A stretch of DNA of 64,000 nucleotides. It comes from Terebella lapidaria (Eukaryota > Annelida > Polychaeta > Terebellida > Terebellidae). Positions 47,491 to 60,427 of the stretch are shown in pieces; position 1 is the first letter of the stretch, and every line of letters starts with the position of its first letter. Under the pieces are notes generated by a model. The model saw nothing but the letters and a program-made list of their open reading frames with translations, made no database searches and was not told the origin of the DNA. Position numbers and translations under genes: made by a program. The DNA lies in assembly GCA_949152475.1 (NCBI GenBank), contig OX424565.1, positions 11,477,953 to 11,541,952 of the forward strand. Reading direction: 5' to 3'.

Positions 47491-47544
47491 ACAAGTTAGC
47501 AAATCAATAAAAATCAATCCACTATCTACATGTTACGTGGGAAA

Positions 47545-49905
47545 ACACACTGTCGTCATCAGGGGCGGACACAATGTAGTTTACAGAATTGTTCTGTTGT
47601 TGTGTTTTTTTTTGCTGTACACTTGATTGGTACGCAACTACATCCATATTGTAGTTAACATATGTAGATCTATCAGCATCAGCAGAAAATCCGACAAATT
47701 TGTTTTTATCATATTGAATATTCTTATGTCCATGCATGATAAATCATAATATTAATGTGAAAGATGATGTCTAATATCCTGAGCGAATCCAGGATTAATT
47801 CGAAGCAAAGAAACCCGAATGTGCGAAACTTGAGGTCAGCCCTGCCCACCTCCGCTGGATTCACCTCCGTACTGAATTCAATACCTTTACAATCAATGTG
47901 GCAAGGATATTATACGGTTCAATGCATATACATGAGCCGTTGTCGATCTGATCTTGGTACGTGCATGATTGAATATACTTTCTATTTGATCATAAACAAA
48001 TTGTTCCACAAGTTATTAATTCCAGATATACTTTCTGTTTATGCAATAAATATCTCCTTCAGTCCATACAATAGCGTATGTTATAGCGACAAAATATTTA
48101 TGTTCTGTACTTTGATGTCTCACTCGTGACGAGAGAGCCCACCATGTCGCCAACTTCAGCATTCAGTCGAATGCCGTCAGGCATGGCAGCAAACAGGGTC
48201 CTCCCACGAATTCTCTCCTGTTGGAGCAAGGAAAAGACTACCCAGTCGTCAAACTGAACAACAGTTAATTAAACGATTGATGTACTTCTTAATTTATTAG
48301 ATTCTTCCACCAATATCTCTCACTCGTAGATTGTTTTTGAACGAATAATTATTATTTCGAAAGTCTTTATGGTTACTTTCGTTGTTCAAGATTTGATCCA
48401 CAGCGTACGGATTGATGACTGGGACAACACAAGACCTGTTAGCATCACGTGGAGGTGAACACTTATTTCTCATGAGAGCTACCAGGAACATATCTAGGAA
48501 CGTGTGTAAATGGTGTGGTAAGTAGTTTTGGAAGAACACTATATACCTTGAGATTCTATAATAAATATAACGGTGTTCAAAAATGTAATGTAATGTGCCC
48601 CGGAACAACTCAAAGGTTTATTGCTACCTCTGGGTACAAGGTAACTATTTCTCTGTATGTCATGTTTTAGGGCTAATTGGTAAATCTTCAATCTAATAGC
48701 ATGATTTTCGATTACTCCCTCAAAATATGAGCCAGTATCATCCAAATAGAAAAGCGATAACTAAGAGTTTAATATCTCCCAAAAACTACAGTTCCAAATC
48801 ATTTAAAATAAAACATCCAATGATTAATAAAACCTTTTACAATTTCATGAATTTTATCAAAACGGAACACTTGGAAGGTGTCATCCGATTGAAGGTACAT
48901 GACACATATCAGACAAGACAATTGTTTTGTTCAATGTAACACAGGACATTCTACATCGATCTTACCAGTTGCTCGTTAGTTCACATTTGTATGATGAATA
49001 ATTGAAATAGAATTATTGGCTCACACATTTCTTTACGAATAGAATTCGTCTGATTTTCTTCTCAGCAGGTGGAGCATAAGAAATGTAAGATTTTCATAGC
49101 TGCATGAACCGGTTTAATCACCATGATGTGCTGATGTACTTTGTAACTACACTCTGCCCGTCGAGATAATTTTTAAAAAATGTAACAGTGTTTAAAAACG
49201 GTCAAAAAAAGGAACACCAGAGTATATTGTTCACTTAGCACTATCACGTCTAATGATTTGATGTATGTCAGGAAAACAAGTCTTGACACTGAATAAAATA
49301 CAACCCTTGATACAAAACAGTTGGAGTGGCATATTGCTCGTGTCATGGCTATAATATTATTTGCTACACATAATTCAAACATTGTCACCAAAATTCCCAT
49401 GATCAGTTCTGAAGCTAATATTTGACCGTAAAATATTTAACTTCGATTTCTCAATATTACTCAATACCTGGATTGATGCTAAACGAACATTGTTTCGACA
49501 CACATTATCATTACCTTATCAGGATTCGTTGATGGAACATTACATTATTACAACGATGATTTCGACTAATTGCTGGCCTTGTGGCGCGCACACTATTTCG
49601 AAAGTATAGATTGATTGTGTATATATACATATTGATATCACACATCACAAAACTGATTGTGGAAGTAATCTTTCCTAGGGTAATGAATGGGGATCATATT
49701 GAGAGAGAATATATCCCCACACATTATGTGATATAGTAGAAAGACGAAGTACGGTATATCCCAAACCAAAAGCCAGCTGGGTAGAGATGATTTTTTTAAA
49801 AAAAACGGTTGGTCATAAATACGACTTGGATACCAGCCATTCCAGGGGGGGGGGGGGGGGAATATAAGGATATATTGTCTAGGCAACCTGTTATTGAACA
49901 GGTTC
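47545..49905 (+). repeat. X block, copy 2
   Basis: Close match to 56,120-58,505 with an offset of about 8.6 kb. Contains the H-type core (CACTGTCGTCATCAGGGGC), the V-like part and open minus frames at 48,297-48,745. Poly-G16 at 49,845-49,860 has only six Gs in the copy at about 58,443. Confidence 0.9.
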
Positions 49906-52633
49906 AACACTTACAGATTGATCTCGTCTGCACTCACCTGGTTACAATGTACGTTGTAAAATGGGAATGATGTGGGAATGACCGATGTATTGAGGTGGAA
50001 ATAACAACTTTTGGTAATATAATTACAAAGTGCTCAGCAGTCTTGTGCTTATCAATCAACTACTACATGTCCCTCGGAACAGGTGCATTTCCGCTACCCT
50101 TTGTATGGGTATGAATGGGTGACCAGCGGATTGTGAAAATAGTTCAAGTGCATTCCATTTTGATAATTGTCCTGAATTGGAGCAGCATTAGTCCAAGGCG
50201 TTAACACAAACAGGTGAACAATGTGCTATCATCAGCCACGTGGAAGCCTGTTCTCGGAAGAGTACGACGACACTGGTCAAATAAAAGGTTTACCTTTGCT
50301 CCAGGTGAGACTGACGACAATTTCCTTGATTGAGATCAATATTTCATTCATTATCTGGATATCGTATTAATGGAGTTTCCTGTGTAACCAGGTGACGGCT
50401 GTGGGGATATTGGAGATCTAGGTAATTGGAAGGTGCACCTTTCGGAAATGTATAATGTCTTGATTATTTGAGACACTTGGCTATTTGTACGAAACTTATC
50501 TTGATAGGCAATGAAATAAATTTTGACAAAGTTATTTACAGCAAATGTCAACCGCAAAATCCACGCAAAATCTACAGAAGTGGAAATGCATACACATGTT
50601 AGTTCTAAATAAATTAGCAAATTTGTAAGGTAAGCACGAACAATTCTCAACCTAATACACAAATTCGTAGACCAGGTAAAACTGAGTCTGATGATATCAC
50701 AGCGCAAATACATTGTATCAAGAATATTGAGATTATATTTTGGAAAGTGAAGTTAAGATAGTCTTGACATCCGAAAACCCCACTCTTTATCCGTTAAATA
50801 CACAAAGAGACTGCACACCAAGTGATATATTGCAATCATGAACGACAATGAAGAAAAATAGCTATTATATAACAGGGATACTATGATGTTCAATCCCTGA
50901 GAGCGTAGTTCCATTTCAAATATTTTGCGTCTACAAATTATGCTACATTTACCAGCAATAACAATGAAGGGGGGTCAGTACAACAACGCGGCTAAGTCCA
51001 TTTTTACACTCACAGAGAAAATATCGAAAAATGTAAACGCAGGGAATATCAATCCCAAGGACTGTTAACCAGTTCATGTTAACGTCAACTGCTATGATAT
51101 AGAAAAATGCTTATTATGCCTCACTTCTCGTGATGCAAGACGCAAAAATAATGTTTTATTGATTTCAATAACACTTGAAAATTCAAAACCACTGCTAAGT
51201 CCAACATGGACTTAACATCATCATATTGGATTCACACATTGAATGCCTGTCAGAACAATAGATTCAACAATTGATCTCGTCTGCACTCACCTGGTTACAA
51301 TGTCACGTTGTTGACTGGGAGTGGTGTGGGAATGACCGATGTATTGTAGTGGAAACAACAGCTTTTGGTAATATAATTACAGAGTGCTCAACAATCATGT
51401 GCTTATCAATCACCTACTACATGTCCCTCGGAACAGGTGCATTTCCGCTACCCTTTGTGTGGGTATGAATGGGTACTCAGTGGATTGTGAAAATAATTTA
51501 AGTGCATTCCATTTTGATAATTATTCTAAATTGAGGCAGGATTAGTCCAAGGCGTTAACACAAACAGGTGAACAATGTGCTATCATCAGCCACTTGGAAG
51601 CATGTTCTCGGAAGAGTACGACGACACTGGTCAAATAAAAGGTTTACCTTTGCTCCAGGTGAGACTGAAGACAATTTCCTAGATTGAGATCGATGTTTCA
51701 TTCATTATCTAGATAAGGTATTAATGGAGTTTTCTGTGTAACCAGGTGACGGCTGTGAGGATATTGTAGATCTAGTTAACTGGAAGGTGCACATTTCGGA
51801 AATGTATAATCTTTTTACTATTTAAGACAATTCGCTACTTGTACGAAAATTATCTTGATATGCAATGAAATAAATTTATACAACAAAATTATTTAAAGCA
51901 AATGTCAACAGAAACATTCACACAAAATCAACAAGAGTGGAAATGCATACACATGGTAGCAAATATGTGAGGTAAACTCAAACAATTATCAACCTACTGC
52001 ACAAATTTGTAGATCACGTAAACTAAGTTTGATGATATGAAAGCGCAAATACATTGTATCAAGAATATTGAAATTATACTTTCCAAGTGATATAAGCATT
52101 TCAGTCATGAACGACAAGGAAGGAAAATAGCTATATATATTATCACAAAGAGTACTATGATGTTCGATCCCTGACAGCGTAGTTCCATTTCAAATATTTT
52201 GCATTTACAAATTATGCTACATTACTAGCAATAACAGGTGGTGACATTTGTTGTTGTTATGATATGAAACATGTACAATTCTATGTCTGGATTGTTGTCA
52301 ATTCACATTTTATCGGGATGGGCTACAACCATCACTGAGTGGATGAGGGCCAGACGATATGATTCGCTTCAAACTTATATGCTGCTGTGCGACCAATCCA
52401 TTCGCAATGTATGTATGGAAATCCACGGAAATCGCATTCGATGCACAACAATATCGTAATGGCAGAGTAGATTTATCGTTACTGTAAACGTGCGAGTAGT
52501 CATTGTTGCATGACCAGGTGACAACTTCCTGAATGTTATCACAATAGATATTACACATATACCATTTACCATGTAACATCCGACCTCCCAGATATGATTC
52601 AATATACTTATATTCCAGTTATTTGTTCACATA
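49906..52633 (+). repeat. A blocks, unit 2 (two tandem copies), chimeric at the left end
   Basis: Two A copies start at 49,919 and 51,275. Up to about 50,190 the sequence is of the 58.5-kb type (TGAGGTGGAAATAACAACTT). From about 50,225 it is of the 39.6-kb type (CACGTGGAAGCCTGTTCTCG). The switch marks the unequal crossover that created the unit duplication. Confidence 0.9.
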
Positions 52634-52637
52634 TTAA

Positions 52638-53030
52638 GGTAGTCCGCTCCAGACAGTGAAGGTAGGGGGGTCAAAGCGTTTTTTAATATAAACAACTGTA
52701 TCAACATAATCTAGAGCTTCAAAATGATATATTTTATAGAGTAACTGTTCAGCATCCTGAAACTGAAAAGAAAATAGGGGGTCACCGTATCCGTTCGCAT
52801 GGAAAACACGATGCAAGATGTGAATATGGACAAAAAAGTGTGCAAAAATGCTATAATTTATGTCATTTTAGTTAAATGTGTGTGATTTTGATTGAATATG
52901 TAGAAGAAACGAGCACGGTGACCCCCTATTTTCTTTTCTGTATTAGGATGTTGATCATTTACTCTATAAAATATGTCATTTTGAAGAGATAATATTAAAG
53001 AAATGACTTCACTGTTTGTACCGGACTACG
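52638..53030. mobile_element. Intact TTAA-type foldback MITE
   Basis: Copy of 41,961-42,352 carried along by the unit duplication. TTAA at 52,634-52,637 and 53,031-53,034. Confidence 0.92.
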
Positions 53031-53034
53031 TTAA

Positions 53035-54617
53035 TTGATATTTCTTTTTGTCATAATAAGGCACACATATATATTGCGAGTCATTTCTACCAGGACCTGG
53101 TTCGGTGGCAATATTTGCTAGGTATTTGTTTTATACAATAATATTCGAATGGTTACAGAACACGTACATACAATTTTCAACATACCAGAAATGTATGAGT
53201 GTATAGATCTAGTATGGAAGCCACTTCTTTTAGTGGATTTGGGTTGCCATTTGACAAGTTTGCTCTGCATACATCCGCCCTTATAACCAAAAAATCCGCG
53301 AGTAATTTGCATCTGCCTAGCCCCTGGACTATTGTTTTCCCTTGACAGGCGGTTGTGGAGAACAAACGTATGTCCTCGTAACAGCAAGGAGTTATATATT
53401 ATACAGATTCTCAGTCACGGATCTGACTCGTCTCAATGGTCAGCTGGTTTAAAATAGCATCTATTATATTCCGACAGTCACTTAATAGTGATTTGAGCGC
53501 TTTGCCTAGACAAATTTCACCAAAGAACTGATATGCTAATCAGGATAACCACCGAACAAAGTACATGGAACTGGTCAAAATTACTTTAGTACAGTGAAAA
53601 CAAAGCCAACGAGAAGCATGTCGAAAAGACAGTCGTGCAAAACAGTCAGACTCGAGAATGATTCGAGAATGCTGGTACACATCACCGACTAGCTAGAGAG
53701 TCCCCGGGTCTGTGACATAGTCGTTTTTTTAGTGACAGTCCGATGCTAAAGACGTCATCACTAGGATTCGCTTCTCCAATCTCAATTGACACGAGGTAAT
53801 GCTTAAGCTCGTCGTTATGGTCAAATTTAGCCTGCGATGTGTGCCATGTCCTCTTACCAGAGAAATTTGACAAATATCGGCCGTGACGCATTCTACCGAG
53901 GCCCAAATCTATGACAGCCAACGATTTGCATGATGATGTGCACACCCATTGCGTGAAGTACCGGACGTATTTCTTGGGGCACTGTTTTCATACGACTTCT
54001 CTAGGAGGCCTGCACATTTATTGTGCAGCTATAGGACTCAAGTCTCATTGTCTTTTCAGTGAGGACATACCGTTTTGTTTTGCATTCACGGGTTGTTGGG
54101 GAAGAACCTGCTGTTGCCTAGGCGAGTTCAATGGCTCTATTTGCAGTAGACTCGATGTTCGCCATGCCATGCAACGAGATAACGCCTATACACGTTTGTG
54201 AATTGAACTCAGTTCTTCTCGCATAATTGTTTGTATTGATGAGAGTAAGTTACGATCAATAGACCCCCTTTTTAGATTCAAAGGCACGAGTTTTTCTGCG
54301 ATCGTCACTCATTTTAACGTAATGAAAATTACACAAAGTGTTGTGGCCAGTGCAAATCATTTGATCGCTGAAATGTGACTATTGACCAGTGATATCCTCC
54401 TTTAAGAAATACCAACTGTAATTTGGTCTCACAGGTGGACGATGTTAGGGGTTCGTCACACGAACATAATCAAAATGTTGATTTGATAAGTTACTTTGAT
54501 ACAAAAACAGTTCACGATTCCAGCAGTGTTGTTGGCGATCTAACTTTTGTGAGTTATGGCCATTCGGAGATTATTTCATTCTTACTTTCAAGGTAGCCTT
54601 GTATTCTGATGAATAAA
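53035..54617 (+). repeat. B block, unit 2 (single copy)
   Basis: Almost identical to 42,357-43,945 but ends with the flank that follows B copy 2 (CACTTCATGAGCGCC). This is as expected if a B1-B2 exchange removed 2.1 kb, or if this unit keeps the ancestral single-B state. Confidence 0.9.
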
Positions 54618-54690
54618 GCTGTCACTTCATGAGCGCCATATTACGATTACCAAGCGCCATTTTCCGATTACCTTTCTTTGGGCCACAACA

Positions 54691-54985
54691 CCCCCCCCCC
54701 CGTAGCTTCAACCTTTTGTAATTTGATATACAGAGGTAACTTTTCAGAGTATGATTTCCTCTGGTATTGTATTCATGGTTGCGTTGTTGATTGGTAAATA
54801 TTTCTCTGAATTTCTTTGGCAAATCATCTTTGAGTGCTCTGTAAATAATTTCCATAGTTTTAAGTTTTATTATATCATATAGTTTCAAGGCTTTGTACTG
54901 AACAAATATAGATTCTGTATGAACTAGAAAGTTTGATATGCCAATTATTCTGATATCTTTGTTTGCAGTATCGTTAAAGGTGTAA
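54691..54985 (-). pseudogene. Non-LTR retrotransposon ORF2 C-terminal fragment, duplicate
   Basis: Same fragment as 46,111-46,405, with KLYDIIKLKTMEIIYRALK and LPKKFREIF. Its poly-C run is ten bases instead of fourteen. An insertion of a few bases lies near the LQK start. Confidence 0.8.
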
Positions 54986-55305
54986 ATAGGGCATACTAGT
55001 ACATGCGTCTTCTATAAATAGTCGATTTATCAAGTATATAGAATATCAAATAGATACTTACCATAGATAAGATGTGTAAATTTTGCCGTTAATTTGTCTG
55101 GTGACTGTTGACTTGTGTTTTCACACATGGAACGACGCTCCCTCCAAGAAGAAATAAGTCCGGAGTTGACGTGTGGACTAGTCAGTTTTACAAGTTGCGT
55201 AAGTGAATTGACTTGAACATGTGTTTATAGATCGATCCCATACAGAAGAAACAGTGCAATGACGTCCACGTAATGGTTGCCAATGAGCTTACATCTGAAT
55301 ATAAG

Positions 55306-55585
55306 TATCAATCTTTTACCACCAATACAGTCAGATTTTGATGGCGCCAATAACAAACGTAAAATACAACATTTTGCAATGAAAACAAAGCTCGACCAAA
55401 TAGTTTATCCAAAGACACAAGGGCGTCATCAAGGGCAGACATTGTGTTAAGAGTAGTTGTTTCTAATGTACATCTGATGGAATTAGTATACAACTGCCCA
55501 ACAACCTATGAAAATAATTTAGAAATGTGGAACAAACCCCATAGAACAGATATATGACAGGTACATAAGTAACTAATCACAGGCC
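55306..55585 (-). repeat. H-family dispersed repeat
   Basis: Duplicate of 46,727-47,003. The ORF 55,308-55,493 is still open (SALDDALVSLDKLFGRALF), but the hairpin arm is damaged (CACAAGG). Confidence 0.85.
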
Positions 55586-55684
55586 AGAAGGCTTGTGTGG
55601 GTAGTCTTTTCAATATTACAAGTTCAAAATTACAGATTGAACGCTGGAATTAATCATAAGCTGAGTCTTATACATGTCTTCACA

Positions 55685-55930
55685 TTCACTAAAACAGCAA
55701 ATTGGTTTAAAATTACGTTGCACAGCCTGCCATTTGAACTTTTGGGACGTACATTAATGTCATTATATTTTACACTATCTTTCTGCATTTTACACATTTC
55801 ATGACCATATTACCTACTCTTCTGTACTATATTCAATTACAAACTAGCTGTAATCACATTATATACGTCGTTTATGTACCCATATTAGTCCAATTCGCAT
55901 CATACATTACCTATTCACGTGATAAACATC
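55685..55930 (+). repeat. Y block, copy 3
   Basis: Duplicate of 47,100-47,345. Confidence 0.85.
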
Positions 55931-55973
55931 ACGTAACGAACAGACATCCAACTGGGGCCACTACAAGTACCAG

Positions 55974-56070
55974 ACGTGGAATCAATACCCAGTATTAAGT
56001 ATTCCGAGCAAACAAAACAACGTCCGTTATCCAATCTCATATTCCGGGGACAGAAAGTCATATCAATAAA
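55974..56070 (+). repeat. D-family dispersed repeat
   Basis: Duplicate of 47,394-47,490. Confidence 0.85.
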
Positions 56071-56119
56071 AAAGTTTGCAAATCAATAGAAATCAATCCA
56101 CTATCTACATGCTACGTGG

Positions 56120-58505
56120 AAAAACACACTGTCGTCATCAGGGGCGGATACAATGTAGTATATAGTTTTTTTCTGTTGTTTTTTTTTGCTGTACACTTGA
56201 TTGGTACACAACTACATCCATAATGCTTGTAGTTAACATATGTAAATCTATCAGCATCATTAGAAAATCCGAAATTTTTTTTTATCATATTGAATATTCT
56301 TATGTCCATGATGTCCATGCATGATAGATCATAATATTAATGTGAAAGATGATGTCTGATATCCTGAGCGAATCCAGGATTAATTTGAAGCAAAGAAACC
56401 CGAGTGTGCGAAAGCCCTCCCCACCTCCGCTGGATTCACCTCCGTACTGACTTCAATACCTTTACAATCAATGAGGCAAGATATTATACGGTTCAATGCA
56501 TATACAAGAGCCGTTGTCGATCTGATCTTGGTACGTGCATGATTGAATATACTTTCTAATTGATCATAAACAAATTGTTCCACAAGTTTTTAATTCCAGA
56601 TATACTCTATGTATATGCAATAAATCTCTCCTTCAGTCCATACAATAGCGGATGTTATAGCGACAAAATATTTATGATCTGTGCTTTGATGTCTCACTCG
56701 TGACGAGAGAGCCCACCATGTCGCCAATTTCAGCATTCAGTCGAATGCCGTCAGGCAAGGCAGCAAACAGGGTCCTCCCACGAATTCTCTCCTGTTGGAG
56801 CAAGGAAAAGACTACCCAGTCGTCAAACTGAACAACAAACGATTTATATACTTCTTAAATTATTTGATTCTTCCACCAATATCTCTCACAGGTAGATTGT
56901 TTTTGAACGAATAATTATTATTTCGAAAGTCTTTATGGTTACTTTCGTTGTTCAAGATTTGATCCACAGCGTACGGGTTGATGACTGGGACAACACAAGA
57001 CCTGTTAGCATCACGTGGAGGTGAACACTTATTTCTCATGAGAGCTACCAGGAACATATCTAGGAACGTGTGTAAATGGTGTGGTAAGTAGTTTTGGAAG
57101 AACACTATATACCTTGAGATTCTATAATAAATATAACGGTGTTCAAAAATGTAATGTAATGTGCCCCGGAACAACTCAAAGGTTTATTGCTACCTCTGGG
57201 TACAAGGTAACTATTTCTCTGTATGTCATGTTGTAGGGCTAATTGGTAAATCTTCAATCTAATAGCAAGTCTTTTATTCTCATGATTTTCGATTACTCCC
57301 TCAAAATATGAGCCAGTATCATCCAAATAGAAAAGCGATAACTAAGAGTTTTATATCTCCCAAAAACTACAGTTCCAAATCATTCAAAATAAAACATCCA
57401 ATGATTAATAAAACCTTTTACAATTTCATGAATTGATCAAAACGGAACACCTGGAAGGTGTCATCCGATTGAAGGTACAGACACATATCAGACAAGACGC
57501 CTGTTTTGTTCAATGTAACACAGGACATTCTACATCGATCTTACCAGTTGCTCGTTAGTTCACATTTGTATGATGAATAATTGAAATAGAATAATTGGCT
57601 CACACATGTCTTTACGAATAGAATTCGTCTGATTTTCTTCTCAGCAAGTGGAGCATGAGAAATGTAAGATTTTCATAGCTGCATGAACCGGTTTAATCAC
57701 CATGATGTGCTGATGTACTTTGTAACTACACTCTGCCAGTCGAGATAATTAAAAAAAAATGTAACAGTGTTTAAAAACGGTCAAAAAAAGGAACACCAGA
57801 GTATATTGTTCACTTAGCACTATCACGTCTAATGATTTGATGTATGTCAGGAAAACAAGTCTTGACACTGAATAAAATACAACCCTTGATACAAAACAGT
57901 TGGAGTGGCATATTGCTCGTGTCATGGCTATAATATTATTTGCTACACATAATTGAAACATAAGGCCAGAGGAAAAAACATTGTCTTCAAAATTCCCATG
58001 ATCAGTTCTGAAGCTAATATTTGACCGTAAAATATTTAACTTCGATTTCTCAATATTGCTCAATACCTGGGTTAATGCTAAACGAACATTGTTTCGACAC
58101 ACATTATCATTACCTTATCAGGATTCGTTGATGGAACATATAATTAATACAACGATGATTTCGACTAATTGCAGGCCTTGTGGCGCGCACACTATTTCGA
58201 AAGTATAGATTGATTGTGTATATATACATATTGATATCACACATCACAAAACTGATTATGGAAGTAATCTTTCCTACGGTAATGAATGGGGATCATATTG
58301 AGAGAGAATATATCCCCACACATTATGTGATATAGTAGAAAGACGAAGTACGGTATATCCCAAACCAAAAGCCAGCTGGGTAGAGATGATTTTTTAAAAA
58401 AAACGGTTGGTCATAAATACGACTTGGATACCAGGCATTCCAGGGGGGAAATATAGGGATATATTGTCTAGGCATTGTCATCTACGTTGAACACTTATTG
58501 AACAG
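56120..58505 (+). repeat. X block, copy 3
   Basis: Duplicate of 47,545-49,905. The minus frame 56,380-56,583 includes EQFVYDQLESIFNHARTKI and LVYALNRIIS. The corresponding minus frame stays open over about 35 codons in all V and X copies. Confidence 0.9.
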
Positions 58506-59945
58506 GTTCAACACTTACAGATTGATCTCGTTTGCACTCACCTGGTTACAATGTACGTTGTAAAATGGGAATTATGTGGGAATGACCGATGTATTGAGGT
58601 GGAAATAACAACTTTTGGTAATATAATTACAAAGTGCTCAGCAGTCTTGTGCTTATCAATCAACTACTACATGTCCCTCGGAACAGGTGCATTTCCGCTA
58701 CCCTTTGTATGGGTATGAATGGGTGCCCAGCGGATTGTGAAAATAATTCAAGTGCATTCCATTTTGATAATTGTCCTGAAATGGGGCAGCATTAGTCCAA
58801 GGCGTTAACACAAACATGTGAACAATGTGCTATCATCAGCCATGTGGACGTGTGTTCTCGAAAAAGTACGACGACACTGGTCACATAAAAGGTTTACCTT
58901 TGCTCCAGGTGAGACTGAAGACAATGTCCTAGACTGAGATCGATATTCCATTCATTATCTAAATATCGTATTACTGGATTTTCCTGTGTAACCAGGTGAC
59001 GGCTGTGAGGATATTGGAGATCTAGTTAATTGGAATTTGCACCTATCGGAAATGTATAATCTCTTGACTATTTGAGACAGTTGGCTATTTGTACGAAAAT
59101 AATCTTGATAAGCAATGAAATACACTTAGACAAGATCATTTAAAGCAAATGTCAACAGAAAAATCCACACAAAATCATCAGGAGTGGAGATGAATACACA
59201 TGGTATTTCTAATAAAATTAGCAATTTTGTAAGGTAAATTCGAACAATTCTCAACCTAGTGCACAAATTTATAGATCAGCTAAAACTGAGTTTGATGATA
59301 TAATCTCAAGAATATTGAGAATATATTTTCGAGAGTGAAGTTAGGACAGTCTTGATATCCAGAAAACACACATTTTATCCATTAAATACACAAAGAGACT
59401 ACAAACTAAGTGATATATTGCAATCATGAACGACAACGAAGAGAAATGGCTATAATGACAGGTTGTACTATGGTGTTCAATCCCAGACAGCGTATTTCCA
59501 TTTCAAATATTTTGTATCTACAAATTATGCTACATTACTAGCAATAACAATTGGTGACAGTTGATGTTGTCCTGATATGAAACATGTACAATTCTATGTC
59601 TGCATTGTTGTCAATTGACAAATTATCGGGATGGGGAGCTACAACTATTACTGAGTAGATGAGGGCCAGACAATATGATTAGCTTTAAATTTATCTGCTG
59701 CTGTGCGACCAATCCATTTGCAATGTATGTATGGAAATCCACGGAAATCGCATTCTATCCAGAACAATATCGTAATGGCAGAGTAGATTTATCGTTACTG
59801 TAAACGTGCGAATAGTCATTCTTCCATGGCCAGGTTACAACTTCCTAAATGTTATCACAATAAATATTACACATTTATTTTGCCGTGTCAGATACACCTC
59901 CCAGATATGGTTCAGTTTGTTTGTATTCCAGTTACTTTTCTCACA
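58506..59945 (+). repeat. A block, copy 3
   Basis: Single A copy, more diverged, ending at the same CACATATTAA that receives MITEs in units 1 and 2. Confidence 0.88.
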
Positions 59946-60400
59946 TATTAAAGTTGGAATTAATTTTGAAATCAGCCAAATTTAGCATTCTTGTTTCTCA
60001 CACAAACTTGAAAGTACGTCTCAAGATAGTCGAGAATATATAGGTAATATGCACAGTTCGACAACAGATACTTAGAAAACTGCCGTTAATCGTGCATGAA
60101 AACAGTGGATAGAGAATGATCGGCCTGTCTACATTGCCGGTTGCCACAGTATCTAGACAAATACCAATGACGTCATGAGACTGTGTGCAGAACTCGCCCT
60201 CAAGGCGGGCCGCTTTGAGGAACAAATTGATGCGATATTGACTGGCCCGAGTTTGGTCTTAATTTGGCAACTCAATTTAGCCATGTAATACACATTTTTA
60301 CGATTTCTCATTCTATAGACAAAACAAAGCCACTACAGAATAAATACATTTTGTCAATTCTAAAAGTGATTATAGCTTTAATTGATAGTTCTCTTTATTC
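59946..60400 (-). repeat. Repeat shared, inverted, with 19.43-19.85 kb
   Basis: Begins TTAAAGTTGGAATTAATTTT exactly where units 1 and 2 have their TTAA MITE. Contains CAAATACCAATGACGTCATG. The frame on the minus strand (59,998-60,225) is not the frame of the 19-kb copy. Confidence 0.8.
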
Positions 60401-60427
60401 GGATAAAAAACCCACATTCAATGGTAC

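Noticed and set aside
48297..48745. Minus frames of 103 and 68 codons in block X, repeated at 56,860-57,326
   Set aside because: The older X copy at 37.6-38.0 kb has stops in the same frame, for example within the stretch matching YLPHHLHTF.
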